64,000 bases of DNA from NCBI GenBank assembly GCA_903898715.1, contig CAIUGL010000142.1:16951-80950 (forward strand), in the 5' to 3' direction. Every line of letters starts with the position of its first letter. Within the stretch, counting starts at the first letter, position 1. The notes below the pieces were generated by a model, which was given only the letters and a program-made list of their open reading frames with translations, had not been told where the DNA came from and did not search any database. Below are positions 25,234-34,222 of the stretch, one piece after another. The position numbers were made by a program, and so were the translations under genes. The stretch comes from an uncultured Cytophagaceae bacterium. GTDB taxonomy: Bacteria > Bacteroidota > Bacteroidia > Cytophagales > Spirosomataceae.

Positions 25234-28230
25234 TTATTTTTTCTTTAGTGTGTTTAAGTATTCCATGAGGTCAACTAACTCTTGCGTAGCCATACCATCT
25301 GCCAAGCCTTCTGGCATCATGGAATTAGGTAATTGCTTAACTGATTTTAATGCCGACGTTTTAAAGCTTTGTGAAATACCTCCCGGTAGTCGCATGATAA
25401 TGTCTGTCTCATTTCGAGAGACAATAATCCCTTGATACGTATCTCCCTTTTTAGTGATCAGTTCAAATGTTTCGTAGCCAAAACCAATTCCGGCATTCGG
25501 GTGAAGCACCGACATATACATGCCTTCACGGGATAATTTTGAGCCTATTTCAGATAATTTAGGGCCAAAATCGATGCCTTCATTATCAACCTGGTGACAC
25601 ATTGAACACTGATCAACAAACACCTTTTTCCCCGAGGCAATCACGCCTCTTTTGGTCAATAAATCATTTAATGGGGGGTGTTTTGTTTTTGTTTGTGCGA
25701 GTGATCCGGTTAAATATCCGTTTGCCTCCAAGCGTACACCTTTTCGCCACGCCTTACTCACGGACTCAACCACCGAAGGAATCAAATCCTGTGGTATTTC
25801 TTTGTTTTTCAACGATTTCAAAACTAAGTCTTCTCCATTCGGATAGGAATTACCTAATCCACGTGCCGCATCCCGACGGACTGAAAGCTCATAGCTAGGT
25901 TGCTTCACCACGCTAAAAAGTAGGTTAAGACTTTCCTTGTTTCCTTGCCATCTTATTCCATCAATGATCGCTCGTTTTTGCGCATTGGTTCCTGTCGCAA
26001 ATTGTTTTTGTATCAAATCGCCACCGTTTAAGGCATAGATGACTTTAGCGGTAGACCGGCTATTTTTCCCTGCCAAAAGGTCTTTGAGTAGGCTAGGAGC
26101 CATTTCAGTTAAATTGTATTTTTCAATCAATTCCAAATATTCATTTCCTTCTACCTTTGCCAACATGCCAATGACGGTCTTACGTGCAGCGGGATTTTGT
26201 TGGATGTATTCAGCTGAAATATGCCGTAAAGCAACCATCGCTAGTGCAGGTTCCTTTTGCATGGACTCATTGATCAGCTGCATCAATTGTATTGATTTTT
26301 CATTTCCCGGTACAAAATCAAAGGCTCGGAAATGGCGTAATTTTTCAGTTAAAGGTTTCGCTTCACGCACATAAGCGATTAAGTGGGGCACAGATTTCGT
26401 GGTGCGGGCACGCCAAACGACATCCCGATTTAATTGGTTAGCAGCAGCATAGGCATTGAACCGTTGGTCCCAATTTCCATCTGCTCCAATACCTAAAGCC
26501 TCCAAATACCAGCGGTCACCGGCCTCATATTGCAAGGCCAAATTGGTCCAAAGTGCATCCGCTTCGGGTGCTGAAATGTGACGTAAGGCAATAGCTAATT
26601 CGCGTCTTACTTGTGGATTAGCGTCATTTTGTAGTTTTTGTGCATGTGCCAACCACCCTGAGAAGGGCATCCGTTTCATCGCACGAATACCTAACATGCG
26701 GAAGTCGGGATTTGAATCCTGAATAGCTTTTTCAAGATAGCTTGCACCTTTTGGGCCTTGAATCAACAACCAGAGCGCACGCGCTTTCAAGCGAGGATTT
26801 TGTTCAGTCGCGTATGCTTCTTCCAAACCAGCTAAACCTAATTGCTTTAATTTTTGGTAGCCAAGATAACGTGTAGCTAAATTGGGACTGTTCAATGCCG
26901 CCAATGCTCCAGCTGGTGTCGTTAAATCTAGTTTGGGTACGCGATATGCGTGTCCTTTGGGTGCAATGCGGTAAATTCTTCCTTTCGTTTGGTCCCCTGC
27001 CTGATGTCCGCCTACGCCTGGATCATACCAATCTGCGACAAAAATGGACCCATCCGGAGCTACGGTTACGTCGGCTGGACGAAACCATTGATCTTTCGAA
27101 CCATCAATCAGGTTAACTATACTAGCTTCAAATCCAGCCCCTTTCGGTTTGACAGGATAGGCGCGAACGACATTGGGTCCTGCGTCCGCATGAAGCATTT
27201 GGCCTTGAAATACTGGGGGCATTAAATTGCCTTCATAGATGAGCATTCCAGTAGGTGATCCTGATCCAGTTTGTAATAAATTAGGCATAGCCCCCGGGTC
27301 ATTTAAATGCCAGTGGCGTAAAGGAATTTCAGATTCGATATTGGTCCGGTTTGCCGACCACCCTGCTCCGGTCAGTTCATCCGTATAGCCATAGTTTCCA
27401 TGCTCGAATACGGCATTTATACGTACTCCTTTGTTGCCGTCATCATCATTGTCGGATTGCCAAAGCGCTCCATAGGAGTCAACAGCCACTTCAAAGTTAT
27501 TTCTAAAATTGTGTCCTAGGCATTCGACTTGCGATCCGTCCAGGTTACAACGAAACACCATACCTTGCTTGTACTTCGCGGGTCCGATGGCATCTCCATC
27601 TTGATCAAGGACGGGTTTGCCTTTGGCATCTAGTAATTGCTTTCCCTCATTACCAAAGTTGAAATACAATTTACCATCAGGTCCAAAGGTGAAGGCATGT
27701 GCCCCATGATCGTGCTGTTCGCCACCAATGCCTTGAAATAGTATTTCTTTGCGGTCGGCAACTCCATCACGATTATCATCAAACATTTTCCACATGTATG
27801 GACTCTGTGACACAATCACCATGGAATCAAGCACTGCGATGCCCAGAGGAGCATTTAGCTCGGGTGATTGATAAAATATTTTCTGAGAATCTGCTACACC
27901 ATCGCCATTGGTGTCTTCTAAAATTAAGATACGATCACCTTTGGGGTTTGTGGGATTGCCGCTAATGGCTGGTCGGTAATTATAGGCTTCTGTAATCCAA
28001 ACCCTTCCCTTGGAATCGATGTCCATATTGGTGGGGTTCTTCAGCATCGGCTCGGTGGCAAATGTCGTGATTTGAACGTCGGGATGTACGACTAAGCCAG
28101 CGTGAAATTGGTTCAGTGAGTCTAGGTGGCTTTTCGCTGCAGTTGGCGTTTTATTTACTTGGAATGCACTAATGCCCAGCATGCCTATGCAGGAAACCGC
28201 GATCAGCTGTCGCGTTAATTTTAGTTTCAT
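25234..28230 (-). CDS. PVC-type heme-binding protein: beta-propeller, HEAT repeats and C-terminal cytochrome c
   Basis: The 998-residue protein begins with a signal peptide, then a glucose/sorbosone-dehydrogenase-like propeller (about 45-430; MDIDSKGRVWITEAYNYRP, EQHDHGAHAFTFGPDGKLY). A helical HEAT-like region covers about 440-850, and a cytochrome c domain follows with the heme motif CSMCH (C875, C878, H879) and a candidate distal Met further on. This layout is the putative membrane-bound dehydrogenase/PVC-type family of Planctomycetes, Verrucomicrobia and Bacteroidota, thought to oxidise sugars in the periplasm. It is the first gene of a pair with the isomerase-like enzyme. Confidence 0.92.
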   Translation of the reverse strand: MKLKLTRQLIAVSCIGMLGISAFQVNKTPTAAKSHLDSLNQFHAGLVVHPDVQITTFATEPMLKNPTNMDIDSKGRVWITEAYNYRPAISGNPTNPKGDRILILEDTNGDGVADSQKIFYQSPELNAPLGIAVLDSMVIVSQSPYMWKMFDDNRDGVADRKEILFQGIGGEQHDHGAHAFTFGPDGKLYFNFGNEGKQLLDAKGKPVLDQDGDAIGPAKYKQGMVFRCNLDGSQVECLGHNFRNNFEVAVDSYGALWQSDNDDDGNKGVRINAVFEHGNYGYTDELTGAGWSANRTNIESEIPLRHWHLNDPGAMPNLLQTGSGSPTGMLIYEGNLMPPVFQGQMLHADAGPNVVRAYPVKPKGAGFEASIVNLIDGSKDQWFRPADVTVAPDGSIFVADWYDPGVGGHQAGDQTKGRIYRIAPKGHAYRVPKLDLTTPAGALAALNSPNLATRYLGYQKLKQLGLAGLEEAYATEQNPRLKARALWLLIQGPKGASYLEKAIQDSNPDFRMLGIRAMKRMPFSGWLAHAQKLQNDANPQVRRELAIALRHISAPEADALWTNLALQYEAGDRWYLEALGIGADGNWDQRFNAYAAANQLNRDVVWRARTTKSVPHLIAYVREAKPLTEKLRHFRAFDFVPGNEKSIQLMQLINESMQKEPALAMVALRHISAEYIQQNPAARKTVIGMLAKVEGNEYLELIEKYNLTEMAPSLLKDLLAGKNSRSTAKVIYALNGGDLIQKQFATGTNAQKRAIIDGIRWQGNKESLNLLFSVVKQPSYELSVRRDAARGLGNSYPNGEDLVLKSLKNKEIPQDLIPSVVESVSKAWRKGVRLEANGYLTGSLAQTKTKHPPLNDLLTKRGVIASGKKVFVDQCSMCHQVDNEGIDFGPKLSEIGSKLSREGMYMSVLHPNAGIGFGYETFELITKKGDTYQGIIVSRNETDIIMRLPGGISQSFKTSALKSVKQLPNSMMPEGLADGMATQELVDLMEYLNTLKKK

Positions 28231-28309
28231 AGAGAAAAGGTTTTAGCTAAGAGCTATGCACTAAAATTGCTTTTTTTTGTGCAAAATTCCAAATAGGAGA
28301 TGGGCCAAC

Positions 28310-29338
28310 TTATTTTCTAAGTAGCCGGTTTATTTTGCTTCGGAATTCGAGGTATGACAAGGTTGCGTCTGTTGTAAACAGGTTGTCTCTAACCAGCCAT
28401 TTGAATTTTCTAAAACTTAGTTCATTGAACATAAAAAAGGCTACAAAAAGATGATAGACTTTTGTCCAAGGAGCTGATTTATTTTCAGAACAATTGATCA
28501 ATAAAAGATGGTACGCTCCCAAAATTTTACGAATCAGTTCATTGTATTTAAACTGGGTGTATTCATTGATTTTTGAATACATAAAGATTCGATTGTCAAT
28601 GAATGCTTTCGATTGCGTATTGTCGGTGAAGCTTTGTCCTCCTAAATTTTTGCGGTAAACCGACATACATTTGTCGATGTAGCCGATGGGGCCTTGTTCG
28701 GCTAAAATAAAGTATAATGGAATGTCTCCACTTTTACAGTCTACAAACCAATCAGGTAATGTTGAAACATATTTTCTCCGCATCATGACGCTCGCTGTTG
28801 CCATGAACCATGTTTCTTTTTCGACTAAAAAGTCTGTGGTATTCGTCCAAAGTGCTTGATTCGAATCATTTACATATTCACTTGCCCGACCACTTCCATC
28901 ATCATACAAAATTTCAGCATTATGAAAACAAGCTGAAGCTATTGGATTAGTATCGAGAAATTCAATTTGTGTTTGAAGCTTGTTGTTGTCGTTCCAATAG
29001 TCGTCACCCTCTATTAAAATGATATACTCCCCTTTACATTGAAGAAAACAATGTAGTGAGTTTGCCTTTGCACCTACGTTTTTTGAACGTATAAATGCTT
29101 TAATCTTGTCAGGGTATTTTAATGCATATTCTGCAATGATTTCACCAGTCGTATCTGGGGAACAATCTTCTCCAATCAATATTTCATACTCACAACTAAC
29201 TACTTGGCTTAGAATATTGTCTAGAGTATTTCGAATATAATCCGCGTGCTTATACGTAATTAAACAAATACTTAATTTGGGTTTATCTGGGGTATTTGGT
29301 TTGCCAAAAAGGTCTTTGTCTAGGTAGCTGTAATCCAT
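28310..29338 (-). CDS. Glycosyltransferase family 2
   Basis: The 342-residue protein has the GT2 nucleotide-sugar-binding start LSICLITYKHADYIRNTLDNI, the acidic loop IGEDCSPDTTGEI and the DxD-type motif IEGDDYW. It probably adds a sugar to a surface polysaccharide or glycan at the inner face of the membrane. The frame extends upstream to a TTG inside a 28-bp palindrome; ATG 29338 is the sensible start. There are no other surface-polysaccharide genes next to it. Confidence 0.9.
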   Translation of the reverse strand: MDYSYLDKDLFGKPNTPDKPKLSICLITYKHADYIRNTLDNILSQVVSCEYEILIGEDCSPDTTGEIIAEYALKYPDKIKAFIRSKNVGAKANSLHCFLQCKGEYIILIEGDDYWNDNNKLQTQIEFLDTNPIASACFHNAEILYDDGSGRASEYVNDSNQALWTNTTDFLVEKETWFMATASVMMRRKYVSTLPDWFVDCKSGDIPLYFILAEQGPIGYIDKCMSVYRKNLGGQSFTDNTQSKAFIDNRIFMYSKINEYTQFKYNELIRKILGAYHLLLINCSENKSAPWTKVYHLFVAFFMFNELSFRKFKWLVRDNLFTTDATLSYLEFRSKINRLLRK

Positions 29339-29360
29339 TCTTACGATATAATCTTTAATT

Positions 29361-29388
29361 CTTTGCGCAGAATTAATTCTGCGCAAAG
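29361..29388. repeat. Perfect 28-bp palindrome upstream of the glycosyltransferase
   Basis: The arms CTTTGCGCAGAATT and AATTCTGCGCAAAG are perfect reverse complements with no spacer. On the minus strand a -7-like TATCTTTG (29384-29391) overlaps one end. There is no T-run on the minus-strand side, so it is not an obvious terminator of the NIPSNAP gene. A regulator-binding site or a short mRNA hairpin controlling the glycosyltransferase are both possible. Confidence 0.75.
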
Positions 29389-29396
29389 ATAGGATT

Positions 29397-30140
29397 TTAT
29401 CGTATAGTTGAGAAATTCGTCGGGCTCATGTAGATAGATTCTACCTTCTCGACAATTTTCCCTTCTTTTTCAGAAGCATCGCGCACTTGAATCCAATTCG
29501 GGTCTAAACGAAAGGCATCGAAGCTAGCTTTTCCGGCAGCCTCACTCTTGTGGGCTAAGAAATACAACAATTTGCTTGGAGATCCGTCCTTTGGAATTGT
29601 GGTAAAGTAAGCAATGTTCTCCATGCCGTGTTTTTTGAAAAGCTTCAGTGTGTGATTACGGAAGCGTGCCAATAAATTGGGTAATTTATCCGGCATAGCG
29701 GTATAGGTACGCATTTCAAATGTCCGATCTGCGGCACCTTTCGAAGGCTTGATTTTTGGGCTAAAATCAGTCGCTTGCATGAAAATACTTGTCACTTTGG
29801 CCACAATCTTTCCGCTTTCTTCTGATTTCTTAGCGACTTCTTTCCATTCCGGATCACGTCCAAACTGCTTCCAAGAAGAGTCACGTGCTACTTGACTTGG
29901 GTAAGAAAGGATGTAGTATAATGCGTTTTCAGTATTGTTATTTGGGATCCAATACCCCACATTGGTCATGCCGTGTTTTTCGAAAATTTTGGTGGTGTGG
30001 TTGGTAAACCGACTAATCAACGCGTCCAAACGGCCAGGATGGCAATAATAAATACGCATTTCGTAGTAACGGGAATCTGGTTTTTTAGCTAACGTGCCAA
30101 AGGAAACAGCGAGCATCAGTAATAGAGTTAGTTTTTTCAT
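29397..30140 (-). CDS. Secreted protein with two NIPSNAP domains
   Basis: A signal peptide (KKLTLLLMLAVSFGTLA) is followed by two repeats of the NIPSNAP ferredoxin-like fold, about residues 24-123 and 140-245. Each has the pattern YEMRIY/FEMRTY, a 'RF.NHT.K.F.KHGM.N' helix and a 'W..V...SE..GKIV.KV.SI.M..T.FS' end. NIPSNAP proteins have no agreed enzymatic role; bacterial exported versions often sit near sugar-metabolism genes. The protein is 247 residues long. Confidence 0.9.
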   Translation of the reverse strand: MKKLTLLLMLAVSFGTLAKKPDSRYYEMRIYYCHPGRLDALISRFTNHTTKIFEKHGMTNVGYWIPNNNTENALYYILSYPSQVARDSSWKQFGRDPEWKEVAKKSEESGKIVAKVTSIFMQATDFSPKIKPSKGAADRTFEMRTYTAMPDKLPNLLARFRNHTLKLFKKHGMENIAYFTTIPKDGSPSKLLYFLAHKSEAAGKASFDAFRLDPNWIQVRDASEKEGKIVEKVESIYMSPTNFSTIR

Positions 30141-30209
30141 AGGTTGTTAAAAGCTTGAATTCCCAAGTTAGGATTTGATTAGTAAATTATTGTCCTGAAG
30201 ATCACAATT

Positions 30210-30896
30210 TTAGTTTAACCGACGCGCTAAAATATGTTGGACTCCCGCAAAAAGCACCTCCGGTTTCAATGTGCGCCATTGGGGTACGTTTAAATTTCCT
30301 CCAAAATTTATGTAATAATCTACGTGGTATTTTTTCCATTCCTCCTCCACAAAGGGTGCAAATTGTAAGGCCGCAATCCAACCATCCTCTACCTGCTCAA
30401 ACCATTCTGCATAATAGTCATCCTCAAAACTGCCATGAAAGTTGAATACATTTTCGCCCAATAAGATAAAATACTTGATGCCGGCGGCGAGCAAATGATC
30501 AATCACTTGGCGTTTGAACAGCATAATGTCATTGTGTAGAGTGTCATTCCATTCACCAAACATCTCAATGATGCTGAATTGCATTTGGTAATCGCTATAC
30601 AGAATCTTGCAATACAGTGTCTCAGAATCTATTTCATCCCATAAAGGATGAATGTAGTACCCATAGATGTCATGCTCATATTCCGTTTGTGAATAGCAAC
30701 GCCCATAAAATGGCGATTTTTTATCATGTGCCGCATTGTATATGGATTCCCATTGAAAGGAAGGCTCGATCTCTTGCATAAGCCTCAAAATAAGTTTAAA
30801 AGGCGCACATCCGCAAGATTTTTCGCAAGGAACAAGCATGCAACCATTCAGGAGGTTCATGCATCTAGCTTGCCGATTTAAAAAATAATTCAACAT
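30210..30896 (-). CDS. Unknown acidic protein with Cys-rich N-terminus
   Basis: ATG 30896 is chosen because upstream codons of the open frame run into the promoter region. The 228-residue protein starts with a Cys-rich stretch (NRQARCMNLLNGCMLVPCEKSCGC), then an aromatic and acidic domain (YAEWFEQVEDGWIAAL, VEEEWKKYHVDYYINF). It has no signal peptide. I do not recognise the family. The cysteines could bind a metal or Fe-S centre. It is divergent from a 47-residue secreted peptide gene, with 67 bases between the starts. Confidence 0.7.
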   Translation of the reverse strand: MLNYFLNRQARCMNLLNGCMLVPCEKSCGCAPFKLILRLMQEIEPSFQWESIYNAAHDKKSPFYGRCYSQTEYEHDIYGYYIHPLWDEIDSETLYCKILYSDYQMQFSIIEMFGEWNDTLHNDIMLFKRQVIDHLLAAGIKYFILLGENVFNFHGSFEDDYYAEWFEQVEDGWIAALQFAPFVEEEWKKYHVDYYINFGGNLNVPQWRTLKPEVLFAGVQHILARRLN

Positions 30897-30913
30897 ACAC
30901 AGTACCTTGTATT

Positions 30914-30943
30914 GCAAAGTACTATAATTTTTTATAGTTTTGC
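30914..30943. promoter_or_regulatory. Dyad-symmetric element in the divergent promoter region
   Basis: GCAAA (30914-30918) and TTTGC (30939-30943) enclose ACTATAA (30921-30927) and TTATAGT (30932-30938), giving a 30-base near-palindrome. The + strand -7 box TAGTTTTG lies at 30935-30942, with a partial -33 (ATTG, 30911-30914) 20 bases upstream. An operator controlling both divergent genes is a reasonable guess. Confidence 0.45.
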
Positions 30944-30963
30944 ATTCGTAATTATCAACAGCT

Positions 30964-31107
30964 ATGAAAGTCAAAGCATTACTTCTTGTCGTTACCTTTT
31001 TCTTACTCAGTCAATCTGTCCTGGCCTTAGGATTGCCCACTCGCTTATATCCAGCCAAAGTCATTAAAAAGACAATTCAGGTAATCGTTAAAAAAGTAGG
31101 GCACTAA
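30964..31107 (+). CDS. Small secreted cationic peptide precursor (47 residues)
   Basis: The frame ATG 30964 to TAA 31105-31107 lies 21 bases after a -7 box. It encodes a clear signal peptide (MKVKALLLVVTFFLLSQSVLA) and a mature part of about 26 residues (LGLPTRLYPAKVIKKTIQV followed by IVKKVGH). The mature part has five Lys, one Arg and no acidic residues, and its C-terminal half can form an amphipathic helix. It could be an antimicrobial-like or signalling peptide or just a short periplasmic protein. lgt begins 44 bases downstream with its own -7 box. Confidence 0.6.
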   Translation: MKVKALLLVVTFFLLSQSVLALGLPTRLYPAKVIKKTIQVIVKKVGH

Positions 31108-31123
31108 ATCCTAAATTTTCCGT

Positions 31124-31131
31124 TAATTTTG
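31124..31131 (+). promoter_or_regulatory. -7 box TAATTTTG upstream of lgt
   Basis: TAATTTTG fits TAnnTTTG and lies 20 bases before the lgt ATG. No TTTG is found at -33. Confidence 0.4.
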
Positions 31132-31151
31132 AGCGTCTAAACCAAACGTTC

Positions 31152-31991
31152 ATGTTGTTTGCATCTATTTATTGGAGTCCCGATCCTACCATAATCGATT
31201 TATTTGGTTTCCAAGTTCGCTGGTATGGATTGTTTTTTGCTACTGCCTTTTTAGCCGGATTCCAAATTGTCAGCTACATGTTTAAACAGGAGGGTAGATC
31301 GACCGAACAGGCAGATCAATTACTCATGTATACCATGATTGCCACGATCGTAGGTGCGCGCGCAGGACATTATTTTTTCTATGAATTTCCCTTGTTGCAA
31401 GCTGACCCCGTTCGCTTTTTTGTGCAAATGATTACTCCGCCATTTTCAGGTTTGGCCTCGCACGGCGCAGGAATTGGTTTATTTACCGCCTTTTATATAT
31501 ATGCCCGAAAACATCAAGGGATGTCTTATTTATACATCACAGATCGAATGGTACCAGCCGTCGCTTTTGCTGGCTTCTGTATTCGGATGGGAAATCTGAT
31601 GAATTCGGAGATTATCGGTAAACCCACCGAAATGCCTTGGGGATTTAAATTTTTAAAAGATACCGAGTTTAATCCGTACGGAGACCCCAGTCTGGTGTTA
31701 GCTCGCCATCCATCGCAGCTTTATGAGGCGCTTTCCTGCCTCGTTATTTTCTTCGTTTTGATGTGGTTTTGGTCGAAAAAGAAGCAAGCGACGCAAGACG
31801 GACTGATGACCGGCTATTTCATGATTGTACTCTTTACGCTCCGTTTTTTTTACGAGTTCCTGAAAGAAAATCAAAGCACTTTTGAAAATAATTTGACGCT
31901 AAATATGGGCCAAATTCTTTCCGTTCCCGCCGTGCTTTTTGGCGTCCTCGTGTTAACTTATTCGTATAAAAAGGCTAATCAACAAACGTGA
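31152..31991 (+). CDS. lgt: Prolipoprotein diacylglyceryl transferase
   Basis: Lgt moves a diacylglyceryl group from phosphatidylglycerol to the lipobox cysteine of prolipoproteins at the inner membrane. The 279-residue, about seven-helix protein has the family landmarks GARAGH (68-73), GLASHGAGIG (100-109, His104), the signature RMGNLMNSEIIG (145-156) and HPSQLYEA. Length is normal. It converges on the serine hydrolase gene with a one-base gap. Confidence 0.96.
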   Translation: MLFASIYWSPDPTIIDLFGFQVRWYGLFFATAFLAGFQIVSYMFKQEGRSTEQADQLLMYTMIATIVGARAGHYFFYEFPLLQADPVRFFVQMITPPFSGLASHGAGIGLFTAFYIYARKHQGMSYLYITDRMVPAVAFAGFCIRMGNLMNSEIIGKPTEMPWGFKFLKDTEFNPYGDPSLVLARHPSQLYEALSCLVIFFVLMWFWSKKKQATQDGLMTGYFMIVLFTLRFFYEFLKENQSTFENNLTLNMGQILSVPAVLFGVLVLTYSYKKANQQT

Positions 31992-31992
31992 T

Positions 31993-33240
31993 TTAATCGG
32001 AATACGTAAATTTTAGATAATCTAGGTTCGGCAGATTTGCTTTAGGCCGATTTAACTCATGTTGGTAAATCACCTCTCCCAGGTGTTTAAAGAACGGAAA
32101 TCCGACAGAATCATATTCGTATTTATCATCATTCAATATTTCATCTTCATTGCAATAGATGGTGGCCGTGACCATAAATTCTACCTTATGCTTGAAATCT
32201 ACGAAATAGGCATTGTCCAATAAGAATCCATAGGCATCACCCACTTTATTGAAAATGCGCACATCCGGATTAAGCTGTGCATGTTTATCCCCACCATATA
32301 AAATAAACTTGCAATAGGCCGGTCCGATGGTACTGTCGGCTGAATATGATGGCTTTTTGGATTCTGTGGGGTATTCCGACATATATCGATACAGGAAGCG
32401 ATAATCTTCGTCATTTAATTCGAATCGATCTTTTGCAGCGAAGGACCCAGGGAACATTAATCGTTTCAAGAAATCATGTTGGGCCTGTAAGGGGAACGCA
32501 TTTTTAAACCCAAACGTAACCGGATGCATCATTACCCGACCAGAATCATTCATCACACCTTTTCCTATACTGGTTTGCATTGGATTAGGCGCTTGAATTT
32601 GCTGCTTGTTAAACTGTTCTTTTTGTCGCCAAATAACCTTTCCTTGATCATTCACAAATTGCACCGGATTCGTGTATTGATTTTCTAGTAAGGGAATAGA
32701 TGTCTGTAAACGATGTGTGAATCGAACGCCTTCAAAACCTTTGGAGGCCATCGTTTTATTGAAATTCTTTTGCCCCAAAAATTCATACAAGCGATTGTAT
32801 GCTTCGTTATCGGAAACCAATAAAATCTTTTTAATGTATTGTTCGATGCTCGGCAACCCATTTGCCGCACTTGTGTCGCGTAAAACTTCTAGCTGCGTTG
32901 GTCGGTTTTTCAGCGTTTGAAACGTCGTCGCTTTGTCGATTTTTAGTTTGTTTATTTTCTCTAATGCCAGCACACTTGCAGCTAATTTCACGGTACTCGC
33001 TGGATAGAAATACTCATTCGCATCTACCCGATACGCATGCGTCGTAAATGTTGCCTGATTGGACGCATCTCGGTCAATTTGTGTGTATAAAATCTGTAAC
33101 CGGTATTTAGAAGGATTATCTGTCAACTTTTTGAAATAGGTTGGATTTGCCTTCAACAACTGTTCAATAACCCGGTCTTGCGCCTGAATGCATGTACTAG
33201 AAAGTAGAGTCATTAGCAGGAGTCCTTTAAGCGTTTTCAT
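31993..33240 (-). CDS. Class A beta-lactamase-like serine hydrolase
   Basis: A signal peptide (residues 1-20) leads a 415-residue periplasmic protein. The catalytic pair S82-xx-K85 is in YPASTVKLAA, the SDN loop is at 143-145 (LLVSDNEAYNRLYE), and a KVG (KVGDAYGFLLDN) may stand for KTG. All three class A motifs are therefore recognisable, but the protein is longer than a true beta-lactamase (about 290) and may act on murein peptides or another amide or ester. It overlaps the PLP-enzyme gene by 14 bases and ends an operon with a dipeptide epimerase, which fits a cell-wall peptide role. Confidence 0.88.
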   Translation of the reverse strand: MKTLKGLLLMTLLSSTCIQAQDRVIEQLLKANPTYFKKLTDNPSKYRLQILYTQIDRDASNQATFTTHAYRVDANEYFYPASTVKLAASVLALEKINKLKIDKATTFQTLKNRPTQLEVLRDTSAANGLPSIEQYIKKILLVSDNEAYNRLYEFLGQKNFNKTMASKGFEGVRFTHRLQTSIPLLENQYTNPVQFVNDQGKVIWRQKEQFNKQQIQAPNPMQTSIGKGVMNDSGRVMMHPVTFGFKNAFPLQAQHDFLKRLMFPGSFAAKDRFELNDEDYRFLYRYMSEYPTESKKPSYSADSTIGPAYCKFILYGGDKHAQLNPDVRIFNKVGDAYGFLLDNAYFVDFKHKVEFMVTATIYCNEDEILNDDKYEYDSVGFPFFKHLGEVIYQHELNRPKANLPNLDYLKFTYSD

Positions 33241-34222
33241 AGGTGCTGAGGGCTTGAGTTAGTTCGTCAATATCCTGCATATTCAAACATGAAGGCAGTA
33301 TGGCTCGACATAGGGGCGCCGACTTGGGATCTGGATATGCGAACTGATTGCACAAAAATCCATGTGATTTTAAATGGTCAAAAAGTGCTGGTTCATCGGA
33401 ACTGAATGCAGGATAATTGTGCACAAAATGTACATGGGAAGCATTTTTGGTAAATGCTTTCGCTAGTTCACTTGATTGAATCATTCGTTCATCGTATGCT
33501 TCCTGGGCATGTAAACAGGCATACACATAAGCAGGATTTGCTGGCGATGCCCCAATCCAAAAAGGGTCTTGTTTGATGGCTTCAATATCCTTGCTTTTTC
33601 CCAAAATGATTCCTGCTGGTATGCCAAAAGCCTTGGATAATGAGCTAGTTTGAATCAATTGAGCCGGTGTTTGTATTTGTATGGGAACAATTCCTAGTCG
33701 GTGCGTTTCATCCACAATCAAGGTCTGGCTTGCCAACAAGTTTTCTTCAAATCCCGTTAAAAATTCTTCCACCCACGGTGAACCTATACCATCCATACCG
33801 AGTATTTGCGACTCTTTTTCCCAATCAGAAAAGGCAACTGACGAAGGCATAAGTGGATGGCGCCACAAAGCAGGATGTGTTTTGGGGGCTAATGAAATAC
33901 CTGCATTGGGATGTTTTTGCATGATGTATTGCATGGCTGTTTGACCGGCCAATAAGCCTGAGCTACACAGCGCAGCGGCCTCGACCTTAAAGCGTTTGGC
34001 TAACACCTCTTCTAAATTTTGCCACACATCCATGCGGTAATTATTCAGTCGAGAGCTACCCCAATTTTGACTGAAAATTCGAATCCCTTCATGTAATTTT
34101 TCTTGAAATAGGGTATGGGTGCCGATGTTTAGGTAGTTTGTGCCTCCAAGCCAACGGTATTCCTTCCCATCTAAAGAAACGAGGCGCTCCGGTATGTGAT
34201 TTTCGTGGATTTGGTAGGACAT
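33227..34222 (-). CDS. PLP-dependent enzyme of the 8-amino-7-oxononanoate synthase/aminotransferase fold
   Basis: The 331-residue fold-type I protein shows GGTNYLNIGTH (AONS-like substrate entry), DETHRLG (Asp171, contacts the pyridine nitrogen) and SSLSKAFGIPAG (Lys197, Schiff base). It is shorter than BioF or KBL (about 385-400) and no other biotin genes are nearby. It lies between a dipeptide epimerase (one-base overlap) and a serine hydrolase (14-base overlap), so it may act on an amino acid derived from cell-wall peptides. The substrate is unknown. Confidence 0.85.
   Translation of the reverse strand: MSYQIHENHIPERLVSLDGKEYRWLGGTNYLNIGTHTLFQEKLHEGIRIFSQNWGSSRLNNYRMDVWQNLEEVLAKRFKVEAAALCSSGLLAGQTAMQYIMQKHPNAGISLAPKTHPALWRHPLMPSSVAFSDWEKESQILGMDGIGSPWVEEFLTGFEENLLASQTLIVDETHRLGIVPIQIQTPAQLIQTSSLSKAFGIPAGIILGKSKDIEAIKQDPFWIGASPANPAYVYACLHAQEAYDERMIQSSELAKAFTKNASHVHFVHNYPAFSSDEPALFDHLKSHGFLCNQFAYPDPKSAPLCRAILPSCLNMQDIDELTQALSTYENA

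Noticed and set aside
29339..29386. Upstream extension of the glycosyltransferase to a TTG start
   Set aside because: The extra residues are encoded by the palindrome and promoter-like sequence; ATG 29338 gives the normal GT2 start.
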